From: Cytophagaceae bacterium
Lineage (GTDB): Bacteria > Bacteroidota > Bacteroidia > Cytophagales > JAIYAX01
Assembly: GCA_027488815.1 (NCBI GenBank)
Contig: JAIYAX010000005.1
Coordinates: 1-64,000, forward strand
Length of the DNA stretch: 64,000 bases
Direction of reading: 5' to 3'
Shown here: positions 47,434 to 57,400 of the stretch, one piece after another
Position numbering within the stretch: position 1 is the stretch's first letter
Layout: each line of letters starts with the position of its first letter
The notes under the pieces: generated by a model
The model's database searches: none
What the model was told of the DNA's origin: nothing
Seen by the model: the letters and a program-made list of their open reading frames with translations, nothing else
Made by a program: the position numbers and the translations under genes

Positions 47434-47464
47434 TTTGATAATGTGAATGATGTCAATAACTTTA
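47434..47464 (+). promoter_or_regulatory. promoter of the TIR-STAND-adhesin operon
   Basis: TTTG (47434-47437), 19-base spacer, TAACTTTA (47457-47464), one mismatch to TAnnTTTG. About 36 bases before the ATG at 47500. Same -7 variant as before the NTT-HEAT gene, so both may be read together. Confidence 0.55.
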
Positions 47465-47499
47465 GTTCATTTCTGTACTTTCATTTAAAACCTTAAGTC

Positions 47500-48987
47500 A
47501 TGTTTGACTTTGATTATTACATCAGCTACAGTCCATCAGACAACCAGGCCTCCGATGGTGGCAAAGGGTGGGTGACCAATTTTCAAAAGTTTATTGAAAT
47601 ATTGATCACACAGCTTCTAGGCGAAAAACCAAGGGTACTTTTTTTACCCAATGGCGAAAAGCCACAGCAAAGCCAATTAGCTGCCTGTGGGGTTATGGTC
47701 AGCATTTATTCACCGGATTATGTGAGTTCTACCTCTTGTCTTGAAGACTTAGATGCTTATGCCCAGCTTAGTACACAGTCAGGTCTGGAGCTTAAAAGCA
47801 GGTTTTTTAAAGTAGTTAAGTACCCTCTGATTACTGTTGATGAACCCAGTCGTACCCGAGGCCTTATCAACTATGATTTGTTTGCTATTGATCCTGCCTC
47901 CGGACAGTTTGAGGAAATTAAGGATTTCCTGAGCAGAAGCGCCGACAAAGACTATTGGATGAGGCTGGCAGATTTAGCCTTCGACATTTTTGCAGCCATT
48001 AGAAACAACCGTCCCGGAGGTGGAAAAAAAGCTTTTTGGGAGAAGGATGTCAGGTACATTTATTTAGCAGAAGTAGGTCCTGAATTGGCAGTTTCCAGAT
48101 CTGTGATCAAAAGGGATTTGATCCGTCATGGCTTTACCATATTACCAGATGAAACTTTGCCAAATCAAGCTGCTGAGCTGGAAGTGGTGATCAAAAGAGA
48201 TATCAGCAGAGCAGAACTCAGCCTGCACATGATGGCAGATACTCCCGGCCGCATCATCAAAGATACTCAGGAAGGAATCGTGCAGTTTCAAAACCGAATA
48301 GCCTCTGAGTTTTTTCTGGCTGAGCATGATCCTCAAAATGCATCTCAGCTGAGCCGGGTGATCTGGGTAGACCATAACTCAAAGCAATCAACTCTGGCAT
48401 TCAAGAAGTACATTGAAGGTATCCGAAAAGACCCTGAGCTTAGTGTAGGCGCTGAAGTACTGGAAATGCCTCTGGAAGACTTTAAAGCTGTTCTTCGTGA
48501 ACGCCTTGACACCAATCAAAAGAATGCTGAGATCCAGAAAGTAGCAAAAACCCAAAGTGGTAAAACGATGAAATCAGGTAAAACAAGTATTTACCTCATC
48601 TATGATCTCATGGATGAACAGCCTGCCAAAATGTTAACTCAGAAGCTAGAAGAAATGCAGTTTGATGTGGTCATTCCTGATTTTACACATGGGTTCATGG
48701 AGATGAGAAATAGCCATCTCGAGAACCTTAAGAATTGCGATGCTTTTTTGATTTACAAAGATCAGGTCAACGACCGCTGGATACAGATGAAAGCACTGGA
48801 CACTTTAAAAGCACCGGGTTTGGGAAGAACCAAGCCCTTGGCGCCTAAATGTGTTTTCCACGCAAAAGGCAAGCCCATCACCAGTGCGGATCTTTCCGCC
48901 TATGCTATTTTGGTACTGGAAGAGGAGCAAAAAGGAACCGTCCAGACATTAGAGCCATTCCTTAACCAACTAAGTAAGAAATCATGA
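47500..48987 (+). CDS. TIR-like protein with three Rossmann-type modules
   Basis: 495 residues, no signal peptide, cytoplasmic. Module 1 (1-180): TIR-like, begins FDYYISYSPSDN as in TIR box 1 ('YDxFISYS'), with box-2-like IYSPDYVSSTSCLEDL at 69-84. The usual catalytic Glu (W/S-C-x-x-E-L) falls on Asp83; Glu82 is one residue earlier. Module 2 (about 183-345): 'VRYIYLAEVGPELAVSRSVIKRDL' (in part), a DUF4062/TIR-like fold found next to STAND NTPases. Module 3 (about 362-490): TIR-like, 'SIYLIYDLMDEQPAK' and 'NCDAFLIYKDQVNDRWIQMK'. Overlaps the STAND gene by four bases (ATGA), so its product is likely that protein's partner or effector. Confidence 0.8.
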   Translation: MFDFDYYISYSPSDNQASDGGKGWVTNFQKFIEILITQLLGEKPRVLFLPNGEKPQQSQLAACGVMVSIYSPDYVSSTSCLEDLDAYAQLSTQSGLELKSRFFKVVKYPLITVDEPSRTRGLINYDLFAIDPASGQFEEIKDFLSRSADKDYWMRLADLAFDIFAAIRNNRPGGGKKAFWEKDVRYIYLAEVGPELAVSRSVIKRDLIRHGFTILPDETLPNQAAELEVVIKRDISRAELSLHMMADTPGRIIKDTQEGIVQFQNRIASEFFLAEHDPQNASQLSRVIWVDHNSKQSTLAFKKYIEGIRKDPELSVGAEVLEMPLEDFKAVLRERLDTNQKNAEIQKVAKTQSGKTMKSGKTSIYLIYDLMDEQPAKMLTQKLEEMQFDVVIPDFTHGFMEMRNSHLENLKNCDAFLIYKDQVNDRWIQMKALDTLKAPGLGRTKPLAPKCVFHAKGKPITSADLSAYAILVLEEEQKGTVQTLEPFLNQLSKKS

Positions 48988-51900
48988 GTTCTGTAGAAGT
49001 ATCTGACTCTAAGGTTGAGCACATCAAAATCACCACAAATCCCTTTCCGGGATTAAGGCCTTTTAGTATTGATGAAAGTCACTTGTTTTTTGGACGTGAA
49101 GGCCAAAGTGACGAGGTCTTGCTCAAGCTTTCAGAAAACAAGTTCGTTTCCATTATAGGTGCTTCCGGAAGTGGTAAGTCCTCATTTATGTATTGTGGGG
49201 TTATTCCAATCCTATATGGTGGCTTCCTGACCGAGGCAGGCTCAAACTGGGATGTGCTGGCCTTCAGGCCCGGAGGCAGCCCGATTGACAACCTGGCTGA
49301 AGTGCTTCTCACCAAAGATGAAGCCTACCTTGAAGCGGATGATGAAGAAAGGCAAATTAGGAAGAAGATCATCTCCACTTTGCTTCGAACCAGCACCAAC
49401 GGTCTGGTGGAAGCCGTAGGCCAAACGTTGGTCACCCAAAACCGCAACATCTTATTGCTGGTCGATCAGTTTGAAGAACTTTTCCGTTTCAAAAAAACGG
49501 ATGAAGAGGCCGGAAATGAATCGCTTGCTTTTGTAAACCTGCTGCTGGAGGCCATCTCTACACCGGATACGCATATCTATGTGGCACTTACCATGCGTTC
49601 AGACTTTATCGGTGAGTGTGCACAGTTTCCTGAGCTGACCAAAAAAATAAACGACAGCCACTACCTCATCCCTCAAATGACGAGGGAGCAAAAGCGTATG
49701 GCCATCATTGGGCCGGTAGCTGTGGGTGGCGGTACCATCACGGCCAGATTGGAGCAGCAGTTGCTGAATGACCTTGGTGACAATCCAGATCAGTTACCCA
49801 TTCTGCAGCACTCCCTCATGCGTACCTGGGATTTCTGGCGTACCCACCGTGAAGGCAATGAAGCCATGGACCTCTCGCACTACGATGCGATCGGGCGTAT
49901 GGCAGAAGCACTCTCTCAACATGCCAATGAAGCCTATGACGAACTCAGCCCTGATGATAAGGAAATCTGTGAGCGGATGTTCAAAACCATCACCGAGAAA
50001 GGCGGTGACGTTCAGGGGATCAGAAGACCTACAAAACTTAAATCCATCGCCTCCATCTGTCAGGTTGAAGAGAGCAGGCTGATCCAAATCATCGATAAAT
50101 TCAGGGAGCCGGGTCGTTCGCTTCTAATGCCGCCTGCCGGAGTAGCCCTACACTCCGAAACCATCATCGATATTTCCCACGAAAGCTTGATGCGTATCTG
50201 GGTAAGGCTAAAAAACTGGGTGGATCAGGAAGGTGCTTCCGTACAGATGTACCTGAGGCTTTCCGAGGCCGCAGCCCTTTATCAGCTCGGTAAATCAGGC
50301 CTTTGGAGACCACCCGATTTGCAGTTGGCCCTCAACTGGCAGGACGAGCATAAGCCAACACTCGAGTGGGCCCGCCGCTACAACCCTGCTTTTGAAAGGG
50401 CAATCGTTTTCCTCGAGACAAGTAAAAACGCCTTTGAGACAGAGCAACGGATCAAAGAAATGCTGCAGCGCAAGAAACTGCGCCAGTCTAGACTGATAGC
50501 TGTGATCTTTGGTACGGCTACGGTGATTTCGTTATTCCTCTTGGTCTTTGCGGTGATCCAAAAGCAAAAGGCCGATGAGCAAACTGCCTTGGCAATCAAG
50601 GAAAAAGCCAGAGCAGAGAAAAATGAGCAGGTGGCCAATGAGCAAAAACTGATCGCCCTTGAAAGTGAGAAGAAAGCGATTGCCTCAGCCGAAGAAGCCA
50701 ACCGTCAGAAGAACATCGCAGAAGAGCAGAAGCAGTTGGCCGAAGCCAGTGCCGCAGAAGCCCTGCGTCAGAAAAACATCGCTCTGCTAAACGAGAAAGA
50801 AGCCCTTCGTCAGAAGAACATCGCTGTACAGGAAAAGGCCAGAGCTGAGGAAAACGAAAAGATAGCCAAAGAGCAGACCCTCAAAGCCGAGCAAAATGAA
50901 AAGAAAGCCTACCGACTCCGTTTGCTTTCCATTTCACAGTCCATGGCGGTAAAGTCCGTACAAATCCCCGATACGGTGCGAAAAAGCGTGGTTGCCATGC
51001 AGTCCTATGTGTTCAACAAGGAGAATGAAGGGCCTCAGCACAACCACGATGTGTTTGATGCCTTGTACTATGCCCTCAAGTCGCTGAAAGGCGATGATTT
51101 TAACCGACTGACCGGCCACCGTGATGCTGTAAGGTCCATCGCTCATAGCACCAATGGAAAGGTGTTGTACACAGGTGGCTCTGACGGACAAGTGCTCAGG
51201 TGGAAAGTGGAAGGTGCCAATTACACCAAAGAAAATTTTGTAAGTACCGGTAACTTGATCAGGAGCATCGCTGTGAGTGACAATGGGAAGTACCTGGCAG
51301 TAGCGATGGAGCAGCCGGGCATTTTGGTATACGATACCGATCAGCCCACTGCTACGCCCATCCGCCTGACAGGCCATGCCGGCATGGTCACTTCGGTTGA
51401 ATTTGTGCCCGGCACTACTCTTTTGGCCAGTGTGGGCACCGATAGCAGCGCCAGACTTTGGACCCTGCCTCAAGCGCAAGGCAGCCTGATCGGCACCGCA
51501 AACAGCAAGCTTAACACTGTAGCCACGAGCTACGACGGAAACCTGATTGCAGCCGTAAGCGACCTGGGTCAGGTGATGATCTGGAACCGGGCCAAAGACA
51601 ATCAATTGCTCACCTTAATCGAGACCGGAGGCCGTAAAATCTATGCCCTAGCCTTTGCCCATGAAAAACCATATCTGGCAGTAGGCGTAGGGACAGGTAC
51701 CATCAAAATCTGGAACTACCGTGAAAAGAAAGTGATCAAAACCCTTGTGGGCCATAGAGCCAGAGTAAACCAGGCAGCTTTCAGCTATGATGATAAAATG
51801 CTGGCTACCGGAAGCTTCGACAACACCATCAAACTATGGAATCTGGAGAATTTCAACGATCAGCCCATTGACCTGAAAGACCATAACTCCTGGGTTTGGT

Positions 51901-52127
51901 CATTATCTTTCAGCAGGGACAATAAGACCATAGTAGCAGGGTGCGTCGACAATCTGATACGGGTATGGCCAACGGATATAGACCAGATGGCTTCTCAAGT
52001 TTGTAGTCTGCTGCCCCGTAACATGACCCAGAAAGAATGGGAGCAGTATGTGGCAACCGACATACCCTATGAAAGTACCTGCAAAGGCTTACTAAAAGGA
52101 ACTGAAGACAGCAGCAACGAAGAGTAA
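48984..52127 (+). CDS. nSTAND1 NTPase with transmembrane helix, coiled coil and WD40 propeller
   Basis: 1047 residues. nSTAND1 NTPase (about 19-490): NPFPGLRPF at 19-27, FFGRE, Walker A GASGSGKSS at 59-67, Walker B LLLVDQFEE at 157-165, and 'LTMRSDFIGECAQFPEL'. Then one hydrophobic helix (about 504-526) after a cluster of basic residues (KKLRQSR), a charged coiled coil (about 527-640) and seven WD40 blades (709 to about 995, e.g. LTGHRDAV, LTGHAGMV, LVGHRARV, LKDHNSWV). By the positive-inside rule the NTPase is cytoplasmic and the propeller periplasmic. STAND proteins are switch ATPases that assemble after ligand binding. Coupled to the TIR gene. Confidence 0.9.
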   Translation: MSSVEVSDSKVEHIKITTNPFPGLRPFSIDESHLFFGREGQSDEVLLKLSENKFVSIIGASGSGKSSFMYCGVIPILYGGFLTEAGSNWDVLAFRPGGSPIDNLAEVLLTKDEAYLEADDEERQIRKKIISTLLRTSTNGLVEAVGQTLVTQNRNILLLVDQFEELFRFKKTDEEAGNESLAFVNLLLEAISTPDTHIYVALTMRSDFIGECAQFPELTKKINDSHYLIPQMTREQKRMAIIGPVAVGGGTITARLEQQLLNDLGDNPDQLPILQHSLMRTWDFWRTHREGNEAMDLSHYDAIGRMAEALSQHANEAYDELSPDDKEICERMFKTITEKGGDVQGIRRPTKLKSIASICQVEESRLIQIIDKFREPGRSLLMPPAGVALHSETIIDISHESLMRIWVRLKNWVDQEGASVQMYLRLSEAAALYQLGKSGLWRPPDLQLALNWQDEHKPTLEWARRYNPAFERAIVFLETSKNAFETEQRIKEMLQRKKLRQSRLIAVIFGTATVISLFLLVFAVIQKQKADEQTALAIKEKARAEKNEQVANEQKLIALESEKKAIASAEEANRQKNIAEEQKQLAEASAAEALRQKNIALLNEKEALRQKNIAVQEKARAEENEKIAKEQTLKAEQNEKKAYRLRLLSISQSMAVKSVQIPDTVRKSVVAMQSYVFNKENEGPQHNHDVFDALYYALKSLKGDDFNRLTGHRDAVRSIAHSTNGKVLYTGGSDGQVLRWKVEGANYTKENFVSTGNLIRSIAVSDNGKYLAVAMEQPGILVYDTDQPTATPIRLTGHAGMVTSVEFVPGTTLLASVGTDSSARLWTLPQAQGSLIGTANSKLNTVATSYDGNLIAAVSDLGQVMIWNRAKDNQLLTLIETGGRKIYALAFAHEKPYLAVGVGTGTIKIWNYREKKVIKTLVGHRARVNQAAFSYDDKMLATGSFDNTIKLWNLENFNDQPIDLKDHNSWVWSLSFSRDNKTIVAGCVDNLIRVWPTDIDQMASQVCSLLPRNMTQKEWEQYVATDIPYESTCKGLLKGTEDSSNEE
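50703..50824 (+). repeat. heptad-phased coding repeat in the STAND coiled coil
   Basis: The 17-mer CGTCAGAAGAACATCGC (encoding RQKNIA) occurs at 50703, 50766 (one mismatch) and 50808. Spacings of 63 and 42 bases are 3 and 2 heptads (21 bases), so the repeat keeps coiled-coil register. Confidence 0.8.
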
Positions 52128-52129
52128 CC

Positions 52130-53170
52130 ATGAACAAAATCCGATCACTTATTCTGCTTATCGCCCTGCTAGGTTTGACAGGAAGCCTGTCTGCTCAGAA
52201 CATTTGCAGTCAGAACCTGCTTGCTGCTCAACGTAAGTACGATCAGGGACAATTGATGGAAGTAAATAAGCTACTTGAGAAATGTCTTGAGACGGGCTTT
52301 ACCAAGGCTGAAAAGCTCCAGGCCTACCGGCTTTCTATCCTTTCCCTTCTCTTTCAAGATGAGCAGGAGCAGGCAGGGGAGTTGATGGTAAAGCTGCTTA
52401 AACAGGAGCCGAGTTATTTGCCTAATAGAGCCGTAGACCCTTCTGAATACATCATTCTCTACGATAGCTACCGAGCTGTGCCGAGGTTTGCAATCGGTAT
52501 CAGAGGAGGATTTAACAACACTCGAAACAGGATTCTGAATACCTATAGTCTCAGCAATACAACAGGTAACGAAGTAAAATATGACAATTTAACCTCTCTT
52601 AGCCTGGGAATTACTACCAGTACTGCATTGTACAAGAATCTCCACTTGAATTTAGATATTCTTTATGCTGGCAGGGGTTACTCAATTAATGATCCCTTTC
52701 TTGATTTTGTTGTCAGCTACGAGGAGAGGCAGAACTATCTGGAATTACCTTTGGGCCTAACTTATCTTTTTGGTAAAAGAAAAACGAGACCCTATCTTCA
52801 GGCTGGTGTCGCTACAGCTTTTCTGCTTGAAGCAAATGCACTTGTCCAAAGAAATCAACTGGATGGAACAAGAGAAGCCGTGGGCCCGGAGTTTTCTGTT
52901 TTAAACCTTCGAAACTCGATACAAACCTCTGCTTTCGGATCAATAGGAGTACGAAGGAAATTCGGAAAAGCAGAAGTATTTGCAGAAGCCCGTTACTACT
53001 ATGGATTGATGGTGAACAATAATCCTGATAAAAGGCTAAGCGACAAAGACCTCGTCTTCAGGTATGGCCATCTGGACAGTGACTACTCCCTAAACAATCT
53101 GATGATTTCAGTAGGGTTCCTACAAAACTTTTACTCCATACGCCGAAATAAGAAATTCAATGACCGCTAG
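52130..53170 (+). CDS. outer-membrane beta-barrel protein with TPR-like N-terminus
   Basis: 346 residues. Signal peptide 1-22 (ends SLSAQN). Residues about 25-110 form a helical TPR-like region ('AQRKYDQGQLMEVNKLLEKC' in part). From about residue 122 a beta-barrel of the PorT/OmpW-like type runs to the C-terminus ('FAIGIRGGFNN', 'LELPLGLTYLFGKRKTRPYLQAG' in part). Two bases separate it from the STAND gene, and its stop overlaps the next gene by 11 bases, so it is in the operon. It may be an outer-membrane anchor or channel for the lipoprotein and adhesin encoded downstream. Confidence 0.8.
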   Translation: MNKIRSLILLIALLGLTGSLSAQNICSQNLLAAQRKYDQGQLMEVNKLLEKCLETGFTKAEKLQAYRLSILSLLFQDEQEQAGELMVKLLKQEPSYLPNRAVDPSEYIILYDSYRAVPRFAIGIRGGFNNTRNRILNTYSLSNTTGNEVKYDNLTSLSLGITTSTALYKNLHLNLDILYAGRGYSINDPFLDFVVSYEERQNYLELPLGLTYLFGKRKTRPYLQAGVATAFLLEANALVQRNQLDGTREAVGPEFSVLNLRNSIQTSAFGSIGVRRKFGKAEVFAEARYYYGLMVNNNPDKRLSDKDLVFRYGHLDSDYSLNNLMISVGFLQNFYSIRRNKKFNDR

Positions 53171-54419
53171 ATCACTGTTGGCAATACTCAGTATTGTCGG
53201 ATTATTTTTACAAAGCTGTCAGCCTGAGGCTGTAAAAAACCCGGAATTCACGAAGAGGTTTTTGAAAATATACGGTGGAGCAGACGGGCAGAGTGCTTCC
53301 GAATGCATACAACTAAAGGACGGTGGCTATGCTGTAATTGGAACCATAACCGCTACAGATCAGCAGCAGGCTTATCTTGTTGCCACTGAAGCCGACGGTA
53401 ATATCAGATGGACAAGAACCATTGGCTCCGGACTTTTCACCAAAGGAATGAGCATGGAACTTGAGCCCAATGGAGATATTTTGATTGCTTGCCAACAGAC
53501 GGGTTCGAATGGGGTCACTTCTTCCTTGTTATTAACGTACTCACCCGAAGGCTCACTAAAGTCTTCTGTTGATGTTCGGAGATCTGGTTCAGGAAACCTG
53601 GACTATGCTGTTCAAAGGGTAAGGAGGGCAGCTGATGGTGGACTTTGCTTTGCAGGAACGACTAATGACACGGTCGGTACCGGCTTTACAGGAGCATTAG
53701 ATACTACTCAATTCCTCATTTTCAAAACGAATGCAGCGGGGTTGGTTACACATACCTTCGCAAGAGGATTTACGGGGGTGGATATTGGAATGACAGCCAC
53801 TCAGGCAACAGATGGATCGGTTTTTATGATTGGCAGCAGCCGGCTTAAACCCATTGCGGGTCAATTCCAGGATGATATGGTTTTTATCAAGGCTGCCCTT
53901 CAAGGTGATGGGACTATAGGTTCAAATAATGCCCCCACTAAATCTGACAACCAGGTTAACCCCACTAATCCCAAAGTTGAGCTTTCTGATGCACGAGATA
54001 TGGTAGTAGTGAGCCCAAATGAAGTAGTGATTGCAGGAAATACTGGTGATAACGAAATTTACATCAGTCGAATTAACCCTTTGGCAACTTCCAACAATAA
54101 TCTTGGGTTTATTCAACTGCCAATTCCTGGTGAATGTGAAGTAAACTCAATCATGCCCACTCCAGATGGTGGCTACATTCTGGCAGCTACAGGCAGAGGC
54201 AACGGACAAGGGAACGCAGGAGAAAACATGCTATTGATCAAAACCAACAGGCAGGGTGTTCTTTCCTGGTTCAGAGCTTTTGGAGGAGACCGAGATGACA
54301 AGGGGAAAATGGCTATTGCCACATCCGATGGCGGCTATTTGCTTACCGGCACACTAGGCTTTGAAGGTATACCTATGATTTGCCTCATCAAAACAGACCA
54401 AAACGGATTTATTGAATAA
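53160..54419 (+). CDS. lipoprotein with beta-propeller-like repeats
   Basis: 419 residues. Signal peptide with lipobox LFLQSC (Cys20), so a lipoprotein. The mature part consists of about six repeats with the pattern 'DGGY-x-x-x-G-T...-hydrophobic-K-T-x-x-x-G' (DGGYAVIGTI, DGGLCFAGTT, DGSVFMIGSS, VVIAGNTG, DGGYILAATG, DGGYLLTGTL) as in outer-surface propellers. No catalytic motif. In the operon it lies between the beta-barrel and the giant adhesin; its place suggests an outer-membrane lipoprotein partner of either. Confidence 0.82.
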   Translation: MTARSLLAILSIVGLFLQSCQPEAVKNPEFTKRFLKIYGGADGQSASECIQLKDGGYAVIGTITATDQQQAYLVATEADGNIRWTRTIGSGLFTKGMSMELEPNGDILIACQQTGSNGVTSSLLLTYSPEGSLKSSVDVRRSGSGNLDYAVQRVRRAADGGLCFAGTTNDTVGTGFTGALDTTQFLIFKTNAAGLVTHTFARGFTGVDIGMTATQATDGSVFMIGSSRLKPIAGQFQDDMVFIKAALQGDGTIGSNNAPTKSDNQVNPTNPKVELSDARDMVVVSPNEVVIAGNTGDNEIYISRINPLATSNNNLGFIQLPIPGECEVNSIMPTPDGGYILAATGRGNGQGNAGENMLLIKTNRQGVLSWFRAFGGDRDDKGKMAIATSDGGYLLTGTLGFEGIPMICLIKTDQNGFIE

Positions 54420-54434
54420 ATTTCAAAAGAAACG

Positions 54435-57400
54435 ATGCGACTTTTACAAATTATTTTCTCTTTTTCTATTTTCCTGTTGACTTTAGGTCAGCTTAAGGCA
54501 CAGGATTCTCTTCGGATCATCGCACCTTCAGCCTATCCCTGTATTGGAAACACCTCCTTCATTCCATTAGGTGATATTGTGATAGAAGAACTTTCTGCTG
54601 TTAATACTGCTATTCCCAATACTTCCGGCTCTACCGACTCCATCATTTTTAGGATTACCAATAGTAATCGATTTGAATTTGAAGTGCCTGATAACGCCAC
54701 CACCGTTCATTCCGGTTCATTAACTCTTGCAGATACCAGAACGTATACCTGGGGTGCATTAGGAGACACTCTGGTGTTTCGTTACAGACTTACAGGCTCG
54801 ACCAATGGAGGTGTAGACCGTTTTACCATTCAAGGGGTTCGGGTACGAGCCAAAGGAACTGTTCCGGGAGTTGCAGAAATCGTTAGAGTTGGAGGAAATA
54901 GTGCGTGGCCTGATATTCAAGTGGCCAATAACATCACTTTTGCGACACTTATCAGTGTGACAAGTGCTAATCAGAGCATCAATGCAGGCCTTGATCAAAC
55001 CAAGTGTTTTCCTGAGAGTTTTTCCCTGAGTGGAAGTCTTAACCTTACCTATCCTTATGCAGATACTGTATTGTGGTTTACTACCAATGGTGCAGGTTCA
55101 TTTTCTAGCACAAGTTCAAGAAACACAGTATACACACCAGCGCCGGCTGACACTAGTTTGGCGGGGCCGATTCAAATCAGATTTAGGCTTGACAACAATA
55201 ATTGCTTTACCACCCTTCAGGACACTTTGTTCTTGACCTTGAGCAAACGAATTCAGGTTGAGGCTGGTCCCGCTGATACCGTTTGTGCAAACGGTCCATT
55301 TCAATTAAACGGGAGCATTGTTCAGGGAGTAGCCACAGCTAGTGGTGTTTGGTCAGGTGGAGCAGGTACTTTTTTACCTAATAATTCCACTCTGAATGCA
55401 ACTTACACCCCGTCGGCAGCTGAAATCAGCGGTTCAGGCTTTTTCCTGACATTATCTTCTACAGTTGCAGCTTGCCAGTCTGTAAGGGATTCGGTTCGAT
55501 TGGTTTCAAACCCAAAGAACCGACCCTCCATCAATGCAGGAACCGATTTTTCGGTTTGTAGGGGATCAACTGTCTCATTGAGTGCTATTGTTTCAAACTT
55601 AGGATCCGCCACCTTATCTTGGAGTAAAGTACCCGGAGCGCCAGCTGGGTCATTTTCAGCAACCACTATCGTCAATCCGGTTTATACCCCTAGTAACGCT
55701 GATTATGACAGTGGTTCTGTACGATTGGTATTAAGCTCTGTAGGAGGAACCTGTGGAATTGTTACGGACACCATTCAAATTAATTTTCAAGCCTTGCCTA
55801 TTGCCTCATTAGTATGTTTAGATGCTGATACTACGATCTGTGCCGGTCAGCCCATTTCTTTTCAGGCTTTTGGTGGGGCAAGCTATCGTTTCCTGGTGAA
55901 CAATACACTTCAGGGTGCCTCTGCAACGGCTACCAATTCTTTTACTTCCACTTCGTTAGCCAATGGTGATACAATTAGAGCTAGGGTATTTAGCGGAGCT
56001 AGTGGAGCAGGTTGTGTGAATGCTACTAACTTCTTTAGAGTCAGGGTGAATCCCATACCTGCAACACCAACATGGACAGCAACTACACAAAACTTCGCCA
56101 ATAATGCGCCTCCGATTGAACTTGATAGTATTGGAACTCGTACCCTGGCAGGAGGTACATATAGCGGAACAGGAGTTATAGGAAATTTTCTATTTCCTTC
56201 GCAAGTAGCACCTGCCACTTCAACTTCAATTACATATAGTGTAATCGTCAATGGTTGCCCATCTAATCCTTCAGCACCGGTTACCTTTAATTTCTTTGAT
56301 CCTAATCAACCTATCGCAGGATTAGCTGCAGCCTATTGCTTTAATGAACCCCAAGACACCATTTTTGCTGATATTCCTCCTGGTAGAATATTCTTTGATT
56401 TCGGTTTTTTTAATGGTGCTGTTTTTGTTCCTTTTCCACCAGCAGATATACTTGTTACAGCCTCTAATGTTCGTGCAATTATTTTGCCTTCAACTCTGGG
56501 TAGTGTTGCGAATGGGGGCATTGGAACAAAAAGAGTTGTGTTAAGGACATACAGTTTTTCACCAGTATTTAATATCCAAGAATCAGCAGTTCAGAACACT
56601 AGAATCAATGCAAACCCAGTAATTACCATCACCAACGCTTTAACCGGAATTATTTGCGAAGGAACCAGACAAGACAGTATTCAAGTAAGTGTAACACCAA
56701 ACAATCCCGGATCATTTTCATTCTCTAATGCAGTAACACCCATTGCGGGCGGAGGAGCGAGATATAATACTCAAGACAACGGGGTTCTTCCTCTCTGGCC
56801 TTCAACGAGAACCGCCTCAATAGTTTTTACAGAGAGTGGAACGGGTTGCTCAGGTGCTACTAGCAATTCATTTTCTGTTACTAGACAACCAAACCAGCCT
56901 ATTCTCCCTGCAGATGATACCTTGTTATGTGCGGGAGTGCCATTGCCAACCTTTAATGCTATAATTGATACCACGGGAATATCATCGTTCATAACACGAA
57001 TTTTTTGGTTTAATGAGTCCAATTCCACCACCAATGGCATCATTGCATCAAATACCTCGATCTATCCACCAAGTGGAAGCGGAACTCAAACCTTTCAGGT
57101 AACTGATACATTGTATGTTCGTCAAAGGATTTTGTCAGATTGTTTTAGCGATCCTGCATCAATCATAGTAAGAATAAGCAACCCACCTATTCCAAATGCA
57201 GGAATTGCTGATACCGTTTGCGAAGGACAACCTATACCCATTGACGGTATCGTGAGCAATGCACCCGTTGGACTTACAACCTCATGGAGCACGGCTACCC
57301 CCAACCCGGGAAGTTTTACTAATACCACCTTGCTTACGGGGGTCACGTATACCCCTAGCCTGGCAGATCGCAACAGAGGCTTTGTGCGAGTACAACTCAC

